From Candidatus Njordarchaeota archaeon (GTDB lineage: Archaea; Asgardarchaeota; Njordarchaeia; Njordarchaeales; Njordarchaeaceae): a DNA stretch of 30,685 bases. The translations under genes and the position numbers were made by a program. Position 1 is the stretch's first letter. Each line of letters starts with the position of its first letter. The stretch spans positions 1-30,685 of the forward strand of contig JAHQWF010000102.1 in NCBI GenBank assembly GCA_029856055.1, given 5' to 3'. Below are positions 25,047 through 30,685 of the stretch, one piece after another. Below the pieces are notes generated by a model. The model did no database searches, had not been told where the DNA came from, and saw only the letters and a program-made list of their open reading frames with translations.

Positions 25047-25655
25047 TTATTTCTTTATTATTCCCGTATCAATTGTCTGGAATGGAAGAATTTTAATGCT
25101 TGAATTAACATACATGAACCCGTTGCTTGCTAAACTATGATTATTTATCATTGATCTAAGTAACTCCAATCCCTTAACAATATAAGGTCTCTCAACATAA
25201 ATACCGCCAACACAGAATTTCTCTAAGATACCGCCTAATATCGCTCTATGGTAAGGATATAGAATGAAATAACAGTTATTCTTGTCAATCAGCCTCATAA
25301 ATAGCGTGAATCTATATCTCCATATCCTTTTCTCTAACTTAGTAAAACCATTACCTTCTTTTATTAATGCTGGTGGGTAATCATAAAGCGGATATTGGGC
25401 TTCTGGATAATCATATTCCGCTGGCACTACTGTTAATGGTTCACTAACGATAACTAAATCAATCTCATCGTTTAACCAAGATTCCCATAGGTTTTTTAGG
25501 AAATTCCGATGTGTTATTGATCTATGAAATGGCTTCGTCTTAGCACATGGTACTAATACAACGTTATCATGTCTAGGCCTCCAATTATTTATAACGAATT
25601 GAAACCATCTCTCGCTCTCCGCGCTGGAAAAAGTCAGTTTCGGGTTCATCATCAT
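25047..25655 (-). CDS. DUF5591-like protein (archaeosine synthase core domain relative)
   Basis: About 202 residues. It matches the core of DUF5591, the domain found in archaeosine synthase (ArcS): VVLVPCAKTKPFHRSITHRNF, then VSEPLTVVPAEYDYPEAQYP, then LYDYPPAL. The family pattern is P-C-x-x-x-K-P-[YF]-x-x-S followed by S-x-x-x-x-V-P-x-E. Here it stands alone, without the TGT-like or PUA domains of full ArcS. It might be a stand-alone tRNA-modification subunit or a paralogue of other function. The start lies in a run of GTG-ATG-ATG-ATG (25658-25649), so it is uncertain by three codons. Confidence 0.6.
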   Translation of the reverse strand: MMMNPKLTFSSAESERWFQFVINNWRPRHDNVVLVPCAKTKPFHRSITHRNFLKNLWESWLNDEIDLVIVSEPLTVVPAEYDYPEAQYPLYDYPPALIKEGNGFTKLEKRIWRYRFTLFMRLIDKNNCYFILYPYHRAILGGILEKFCVGGIYVERPYIVKGLELLRSMINNHSLASNGFMYVNSSIKILPFQTIDTGIIKK

Positions 25656-25839
25656 CACTACTTTGTTCTATAGCGTGAGAAAAATGTACTATAGACATAT
25701 TAAATTTTGAAGAAATATTCGAAAATTACATAGAGAATACAGTTTTGAGTAGTTTTATGTCATATAACATATTTATATTGAATTAAAGGTCTATTAGATT
25801 TATCTGCATTAACTATTTCTTGAATAATGGTGAGTTTCT

Positions 25840-26343
25840 ATGAAGAAGATTCTATTAATAACTGGGGATGATTTCGAGGATTTAGAGGTCTTTTATCCCC
25901 TGTATAGATTGAAGGAGGAGGGGTTTGAAGTAGTTGTTGCTTCATATAGGGATAAAGTGGTTGGGAAGCATGGGTATTCCTTAAAGGTTGATTTAACATT
26001 CGATAAAGTTAAACCAGAAGAGTTTGATGCTTTAGTTTTACCTGGTGGGAGAGCGCCAGAAAGAGTAAGAATACATAAAGAGGCTATAGATATAGTAAGA
26101 TATTTCGTTGATACTAATAAGCCTATCGCGGCAATTTGTCATGGTCCTCAGATATTGATCTCTGCCAAAGCGGTTAGTGGTAGGAGGTTGACTTCATATT
26201 ACGGAATAAAGGATGATTTAATTGCCGCTGGTGCGGTTTGGTTAGATTCTGAAGTCGTTGTCGATGGAAACTTAGTTACTTCCAGATATCCAAATGATTT
26301 ACCTTTCTGGATGAAAAAATTTATTGAAATCCTAAGAAAGTGA
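25840..26343 (+). CDS. DJ-1/PfpI family protein
   Basis: 167 residues with the class I glutamine amidotransferase-like fold. The nucleophile elbow is AAICHGPQIL with Cys100 and His101, and the conserved acidic residue is Glu13 in DDFEDLE. LVLPGGRAP and RLTSYYGIKDDLIAAGAVW are typical of the PfpI branch, known for protease, chaperone or deglycase-like activities in thermophiles. Length is normal. ATG 25840 follows GGTGAG. The ThrRS editing-domain gene starts 16 bp after its stop, so the two are likely co-transcribed, which may link protein and aminoacyl-tRNA quality control (inference). Confidence 0.92.
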   Translation: MKKILLITGDDFEDLEVFYPLYRLKEEGFEVVVASYRDKVVGKHGYSLKVDLTFDKVKPEEFDALVLPGGRAPERVRIHKEAIDIVRYFVDTNKPIAAICHGPQILISAKAVSGRRLTSYYGIKDDLIAAGAVWLDSEVVVDGNLVTSRYPNDLPFWMKKFIEILRK

Positions 26344-26359
26344 GCCAAGGAATGCTAGA

Positions 26360-26773
26360 ATGAAGCTACTAATGTTTCATTGCAAGGAATTTTGGTTTAG
26401 GGTAGGTAAACCAGGACTAAATAATAAGCAATGTCCAGAGGACATGGAAGAAAATTTCGATGATTGTGGTGTAATTTTCATCCATATTGAATCTAAAGAT
26501 TTTGAGAATATTAGCAAGAGTACGCTCAAAGCCATAAATAATATAACTTGGTATGCTAGGAAAACAGGTGTTAAGAAAGTTATTCTACACTCATTCGCTC
26601 ACTTATCGGAAGATAAAGCGGATCCAGTAAAGGCTGAAGAGATTTTTGAGGCTATTCATAATAAGCTAAAAAATAAGAATTTAGAGGTTTATACAACACC
26701 TTACGGGTGTTTTCTCGAATTCAGGATGCATGTCTACTCTACACCAATATCTCGAGTGTTTAAATCGTTATAA
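26360..26773 (+). CDS. Freestanding archaeal threonyl-tRNA editing domain (tRNA-Thr_ED, PF08915)
   Basis: 137 residues corresponding to the whole N-terminal editing domain of archaeal ThrRS, a D-aminoacyl-tRNA deacylase-like fold that removes Ser from tRNA-Thr. Recognised blocks are KLLMFHCKEFWFRV, VIFIHIESKDFE, KKVILHSFAHLSEDKADPVKAEE in two parts (residues 75-87 and 88-97) and TTPYGCFLEFRM. There is no catalytic core or anticodon-binding domain after it: the gene ends at residue 137. Archaea with split ThrRS provide editing in trans, usually in a longer protein that keeps the anticodon-binding domain. ATG 26360 follows AAGGAAT, 16 bp after the DJ-1 gene. Confidence 0.85.
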   Translation: MKLLMFHCKEFWFRVGKPGLNNKQCPEDMEENFDDCGVIFIHIESKDFENISKSTLKAINNITWYARKTGVKKVILHSFAHLSEDKADPVKAEEIFEAIHNKLKNKNLEVYTTPYGCFLEFRMHVYSTPISRVFKSL

Positions 26774-26803
26774 TTTTTTAGGCCAAAAGTTAACAGTCCT
26801 ATT

Positions 26804-27681
26804 TTATTTTGAATGCTTTAACAATTTATAGATTGCTGAGAAGTCTTCTCGTACCATACCCATTTGATTAGCTAACGCAAAAAGTTCCTTTACTATATTA
26901 GTAGAAGGTAATGCAATCTCGTTTTCATAAGCTGTTAATGTAGCTAAATGCAAGTCTTTGTACATTAATTCTAATGGAAATTCAACATCAAAATTCATGT
27001 TTTTTATCTTTATCGCTTTCTTTGACAGAAATGGGGCTGCTACCGGTAGCTTAGGTAATATCTCTAGAAGAAGTCCCTTGCTTAAACCTAACGATTCCCC
27101 TAAAGTTATTGCCTCGACAAACGCCATCGTTGAGTGACCTAGCATTAAATTTACGACTATTTTAAAAGATGAGCCGCTTCCAACGCCCCCCAACATATAT
27201 AATATTATTACCCATTGCCTCTAAAATTGGTTTTACTTCTTCAAAACACCTCTTATCTGCGCCCACAACTACCGTTAATTTTGCTTCTTCAGCGGCATCT
27301 TTTGAATCCTAACACAGGTGAATCCACAAATCTAACGCCATATTTCTTAGATTCTGTAGCCATCTTCAAGGTAAATGAAGGATTAACTGTGCTCATATTG
27401 ATCCAAATACTATCCTTCCTCATATGAGGCAGGAAACCATTTCTTCCTAAAGCGACTTTCTCAACAACTTCTGGTGTTGAAAGCATTGTTATGATGATAT
27501 CAGATCCAGAAGCTAGTTCGGGAGGGCTTCTAGCAACTTTAGCTCCTAATGGCTTAAGCGATTTCGCTTTGTTTATAGTTCTATTCCATACAATTACCTT
27601 GTAACCACTTTTAATCAAATTTTTACACATTCTGCTACCCATTATCCCAAGGCCAATAAATCCTACAAGCTTATTGCTCAT
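26804..27681 (-). pseudogene. Beta-hydroxyacid dehydrogenase (3-hydroxyisobutyrate dehydrogenase-like), two frameshifts
   Basis: Three reading frames join into one NAD(P)-dependent enzyme of about 292 residues. Fragment 1 (27681 to about 27303) has the GFIGLGIMGSRM dinucleotide motif and DSPVLG. A middle piece, DAAEEAKLTVVVGADKRCFEE onward, is read in another frame. Fragment 3 (about 27190 to 26804) has GVGSGSSFKIVVNLML with the catalytic lysine and normal C-terminus. Removing one A from the AAAA run (TTTT at 27300-27303) and one G from the six-G run (CCCCCC at 27186-27191) restores the full protein exactly. All conserved residues are intact, so the gene is either very recently dead or wrongly sequenced. 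ATG 27681 is preferred, seven bases after GAGGT. Confidence 0.85.
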
Positions 27682-27797
27682 AACCATGACCTCAAATATA
27701 TCAATTGAAGAAGAAAATGATGTATTTTCTCTAATATTGATTCTAAACTTATTTGTTTTTCTGAAGAATCAATTAACTTATATAGTTGCGAAATATT

Positions 27798-28205
27798 CTA
27801 GGATTTAAAGAATTCGTCTAATCTCTGTATCATTTTCCTAGGTTCGCCATGGCTAAGTAACCATTCTTTTATCTTTTTAGGGTTTCTAAATTTTTCGAGT
27901 ATATTTATAGCTTCGTCATAGATCATTTCTAGGCGCTCTAATATATCCCTCTTATATTTCTGGTTCGGTAAAATAGCATGTCTGGCATACATTAACGCTC
28001 TTTTAGCGGTTTCAACGGAAATCTTTCCATCTGCAAATAAGCTTAAGATGTCTTCTATCTTATAGAAAGCCTCTATAGGTCCTTTGGAGAATTCTCTTCC
28101 ACCTTTTAGTGGTGGGGGCATCGGATTATACCTTAAATTCTTGATTTGGATCTTACCGATTACGCCCGAGTCTTCTTTATCTTGATTATCCACATGCAAT
28201 GCCAT
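27798..28205 (-). CDS. Small unknown protein
   Basis: 135 residues: a polar N-terminus with NPMPPPLKGGREF, then helices IEAFYKIEDILSLFADG and SVETAKRALMYARHAI, and a charged C-terminal half (KRDILERLEMIYDEAINILEKF) with coiled-coil character. I recognise no family. It lies 36 bp downstream of the coiled-coil protein gene on the same strand and is probably its operon partner. GTGAG directly precedes ATG 28205. Confidence 0.5.
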   Translation of the reverse strand: MALHVDNQDKEDSGVIGKIQIKNLRYNPMPPPLKGGREFSKGPIEAFYKIEDILSLFADGKISVETAKRALMYARHAILPNQKYKRDILERLEMIYDEAINILEKFRNPKKIKEWLLSHGEPRKMIQRLDEFFKS

Positions 28206-28241
28206 CTCACTTTGATAGCTAATATATAAAATTAACGTGAA

Positions 28242-29549
28242 TTATAAGCTTATCAATATTTTATCTCGTAGTATGGATTCTAGATCTTCTAAATTACGGA
28301 TCTTTTGCATAATTATTCTGACGCCTCTCAGTTTTTCTAAATCCATAACTGGGGTATCGCTATCGATGACAACGAATTTTAGTTTTTTCATTAGATTTGA
28401 CAACTGATCAATTATGCCTTGCAATACTTCTCGATTCTTTATAGGAAATATAACGAATAGACCTGAACCATCGTTCAGTATTTCTTGCAATACATCATCA
28501 GATATTCCTTTATATAGACCCTGTAAAATTACTTCATACATAGTGTCTTTCACAGGTATCTTTAAACTCCATCTTAAGTACTCTGTCATTATAGCCTTAT
28601 CAGCTAACATAGCTCCAAGCCTACTTAGATTACCAACACACACAAAAACTTTTCTGACGGTTTTCTTAGGAATAATAAGCTCTTCATCCAATAATGTTTC
28701 TTCTAGCTCTGAAATTAACTTCTGAGCCACTTCTATCTTAGAAGATTTAGTCTCCCTTTCTTCTTCAACTCTAGCTTCAGATTTTTCAACTGGTCGTTGA
28801 GGCACAGATGTAGAAATATTTTTTATTGCAGAAATCAAGTTTTCCGACATATTTTTTATAGTTTCTGGTATCAATGAGGCACTCTCACCTATTGAGTACA
28901 AGTATTCCTTTAAATCCTTAACCTCCGATGTTAAACCAGCGAGCTTATCACTAATATTATCAAGAGAGTTCTTTATTGATTCAAATAAATCAATGAGCAA
29001 ATCAAGCCCACTTTCTTCAACTGGTTGCGCTGCAGCTTCTTGTTGCTCTATTTGCTTGATTTCTTCTTCTTTTGGTTGTGGGGGGAGAGTTATTTCTTCA
29101 GCGCTGCTCATTGGTGGGGGTACTGTATCAAATGTTTTCTCTTCTTGAGCTATTATTGCTCTCTCTATTTCCTCCATAAACATTTTAATTGCGTAAGCTT
29201 TTCGTGTTTGATACAATTCTTTCATGGCTTCTAGCAACTCTCTAGCGGCGTTTTTCCAAGCTACTTCTAAAAGATCTTTACGAACCCAATCCCGTTCTAA
29301 GGCGAGTACTAGAGCTTCTAGTGCTTTACTTCTGAAAGCGGGATCGGAGGAAAGTCTAGGCAGTACCTGTGAGTATGCGCTTTCTATATTTCCTACATAA
29401 GGCAACCCTAGCATTCTTCTTAATGTTATTGAGAAGGATTTTGTTGAGTCGGTGCAAGACCATCCAGTGATAAAAGCTATAACAGCATCAAGGTAATTTC
29501 CTTTGCTTTCTTTAAGTTTCTTAGCTAGGAAATCGACATATTCTCTCAA
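28242..29549 (-). CDS. Unknown multidomain protein with central coiled coil
   Basis: About 435 residues in four zones. Zone 1 (1-150) is a helical domain with YLDAVIAFITGWSCTDSTKSF. Zone 2 (150-185) is a Pro/Glu/Gln-rich linker (PPPM, LPPQPKEEE, IKQIEQQEAAAQP). Zone 3 (185-300) has long amphipathic helices with coiled-coil heptads (LIDLFESIKNSLDNISDKLAG). Zone 4 (300-435) is an alpha/beta domain beginning VRKVFVCVGNLSRLGAMLADKA and ending in FVVIDSDTPVMDLEKL. The architecture suggests an assembly or signalling protein rather than a simple enzyme; no family is recognised. The start is taken as TTG 29549, six bases after GGTG; a GTG at 29558 overlaps that site. Confidence 0.55.
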   Translation of the reverse strand: MREYVDFLAKKLKESKGNYLDAVIAFITGWSCTDSTKSFSITLRRMLGLPYVGNIESAYSQVLPRLSSDPAFRSKALEALVLALERDWVRKDLLEVAWKNAARELLEAMKELYQTRKAYAIKMFMEEIERAIIAQEEKTFDTVPPPMSSAEEITLPPQPKEEEIKQIEQQEAAAQPVEESGLDLLIDLFESIKNSLDNISDKLAGLTSEVKDLKEYLYSIGESASLIPETIKNMSENLISAIKNISTSVPQRPVEKSEARVEEERETKSSKIEVAQKLISELEETLLDEELIIPKKTVRKVFVCVGNLSRLGAMLADKAIMTEYLRWSLKIPVKDTMYEVILQGLYKGISDDVLQEILNDGSGLFVIFPIKNREVLQGIIDQLSNLMKKLKFVVIDSDTPVMDLEKLRGVRIIMQKIRNLEDLESILRDKILISL

Positions 29550-29911
29550 AATGAGCACCGAGATAAAAAATGAAGAGATTTCAATATACTATTTTTAGAA
29601 TAAGGTAAAAGAATAATATAAAATATACTATTTACAGCAAAAGAATTGGAAAATGAAAGAATGATAAGGAAATCCTAAATAGAAAATCTTGGGGTTCTTT
29701 TTTCAAGTAATTTAATTGGCTTATTAATTGGCTTAAAATTTATTATATAAGTAGTTTGGCGAAAAAATTTTAAAGAAAATATTTCTATATATTTTGTGCC
29801 TTATCCTGCGTATTTCAGACAATATAAAGGACTAAAAAAAGATGGAAAAACTAAACATATTTCAATTGTGATTAACTAGTATAATTTAGATTAGAGATAG
29901 AGTTGTAAAGT
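29550..29911. other. AT-rich divergent promoter region
   Basis: About 360 bases without a supportable gene, very AT-rich, containing the promoters of the coiled-coil protein gene (minus) and the longin-like gene (plus). Several TATA-like words occur; that at 29878-29888 is best placed. No RNA gene pattern was found. Confidence 0.5.
29878..29888 (+). promoter_or_regulatory. TATA box for the longin-like gene
   Basis: AGTATAATTTA centred about 28 bases before ATG 29912, with no ribosome binding site between. This is the arrangement of a leaderless archaeal gene. Confidence 0.4.
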
Positions 29912-30685
29912 ATGGAAACTTCATTTCTAAGAAGTGGCAAGGGACAGGTGCCAAGATTGATCCTAGGTTACGTACTGGCTGACTCTGGGGGCACATCACT
30001 AATTGTAAGAGAATTTGTACCAATATTTACTAAAGAGGGACGAAACTTCTTCGCTCAAATAAGTTCGATCATGTATTCTTTTGTCGAGACGCTTGTACAT
30101 AGCGAGTTAAAGCATGTTGAGACTGAGAATATCCATCTGTATTTCGCTAGATTAGGTGACTTTATCTTAGTATTATTCTCGGATGTTGAGGATGAGAAAT
30201 TGGCCGCTTTAGCAGGTAATATTGTTAAAATAGTTAATGATCTTGGGTATGATCCATTCTCTATACAGCTTGATGATAATGTTCGTGAAGAAGTAATAGG
30301 AGTTATCGAGAAAAACATTATTACTCTCCCTCCTAGCATTAATTTTCTCAAAAAGATTATTACGATGATCAAACCTATTTTGGATGAAGAGAAAAATGTA
30401 TCTTTGGGATTAATTGTTCCTGGAAAAAAGATTATTTCCCTTGAAGAGTTCAAAAAGAGAAAGAAAATATCGCGAATCGAAAAAGTGAGTTACGAGGAGA
30501 TAAAGAAGAATATTGCTAGCAGGGATTACTCTAAATCATTAGAGCTAGCTCTAAGATGGCTGGATGAGGTAAAGGATGACGTCTCATTATCAATATTTAT
30601 CAAGGCGTTTGCTTTATATAGGCTTACGAACGACGAATTGATTATCCCGATAGAAGATGTTAGCAATTATGTCTCGATGATTAAT
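29912..30685 (+). CDS. Protein with longin/roadblock-like N-terminal domain, cut by window edge
   Basis: An uninterrupted frame of 258 codons from ATG 29912 to the last base, with no stop reached. Residues 15-115 have the alternation of the longin/roadblock fold: strand (RLILGYVLADSG), strand (TSLIVREFVPIF), long helix (FFAQISSIMYSFVETLVHSEL), strand (NIHLYFARLGD), strand (FILVLFSD) and helix (EKLAALAGNIVKIVNDLG). Domains with this fold bind or regulate small GTPases in archaea and eukaryotes. After a basic patch (KKRKKIS, about 175-190) comes a helical segment with SYEEIKKNIASRDYSKSLELALRWL, TPR-like. Function is unknown; the fold call rests on pattern, not on a search. It is divergent from the coiled-coil gene. 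Confidence 0.6.
   Translation, partial: METSFLRSGKGQVPRLILGYVLADSGGTSLIVREFVPIFTKEGRNFFAQISSIMYSFVETLVHSELKHVETENIHLYFARLGDFILVLFSDVEDEKLAALAGNIVKIVNDLGYDPFSIQLDDNVREEVIGVIEKNIITLPPSINFLKKIITMIKPILDEEKNVSLGLIVPGKKIISLEEFKKRKKISRIEKVSYEEIKKNIASRDYSKSLELALRWLDEVKDDVSLSIFIKAFALYRLTNDELIIPIEDVSNYVSMIN

Noticed and set aside
27700..27760. C/D sRNA on the plus strand (ATGATGT ... CTGA)
   Set aside because: Very AT-rich, with mismatched C box and no proper D'/C' pair.
30055..30453. 132-codon minus-strand open frame
   Set aside because: Antisense shadow of the longin-like gene, which has better codon character, a promoter and a clean frame on the plus strand.
1..30685. CRISPR array, tRNA or rRNA genes
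   Set aside because: No spaced direct repeats, no cloverleaf-like T-arm (GGTTCAAATCC type) sequence in spacers and no rRNA-like stretch were found by reading; a tRNA scan was not possible.

Overview
The window looks like about 31 kb of chromosome from an AT-rich, probably thermophilic archaeon. Archaeal marks are: short TATA boxes about 25 to 30 bp before starts; GGTGAT-type ribosome binding sites mixed with apparently leaderless genes and TTG/GTG starts; a freestanding threonyl-tRNA editing domain; an archaeal adenosine-specific kinase (PF04008 type); a ferredoxin with an Asp cluster ligand, like that of Pyrococcus; IorAB; and a complete-looking C/D box sRNA. A Thermoproteota/TACK lineage is my guess; the sequence alone does not settle it. 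No rRNA, tRNA or CRISPR array was seen.

Layout. Positions 1-833 hold the 5' two thirds or more of an insertion-sequence transposase with one frameshift, running off the left edge. Next come a HepT-like HEPN protein and, convergent to it, a MntA-like nucleotidyltransferase-fold protein whose catalytic residues are gone. GalU lies upstream of the latter. 3.0-5.7 kb carries a TIM-barrel isomerase/AP-endonuclease-like protein, the adenosine-specific kinase and an aminotransferase. 5.9-9.2 kb is a small regulated cassette: two paralogous secreted, membrane-anchored proteins with EF-hand-like loops flank a polytopic membrane protein and a winged-helix regulator, and the same 13-bp palindrome (GAACAAWWTGTTC) lies in front of both paralogues. 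9.2-13.0 kb has iorB-iorA (aryl-pyruvate oxidation, ferredoxin-linked) divergent from a fucose/arabinose isomerase-like gene. 13.1-15.1 kb holds three unknown genes. 15.4-22.9 kb is metabolic: aminotransferase plus flavin reductase, HD-domain dNTPase-like protein, HAD hydrolase, methyltransferase, ferredoxin, nitroreductase and a small ferredoxin-fold protein. A 54-nt C/D box sRNA follows on the minus strand. 23-30.7 kb carries a helical-repeat protein, a DUF5591-like protein, DJ-1/PfpI, the ThrRS editing domain, a beta-hydroxyacid dehydrogenase broken by two homopolymer frameshifts, a coiled-coil protein with a small neighbour, and an edge-truncated protein with a longin/roadblock-like N-terminus.

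How the genes fit together. Two aminotransferases, IorAB and a ferredoxin are consistent with amino-acid fermentation through 2-oxo acids (inference). The observations most worth following are the HepT/MntA pair that seems to have lost both the modifying enzyme's active site and the modified tyrosine, the palindrome-linked secreted-protein cassette, and the C/D sRNA.
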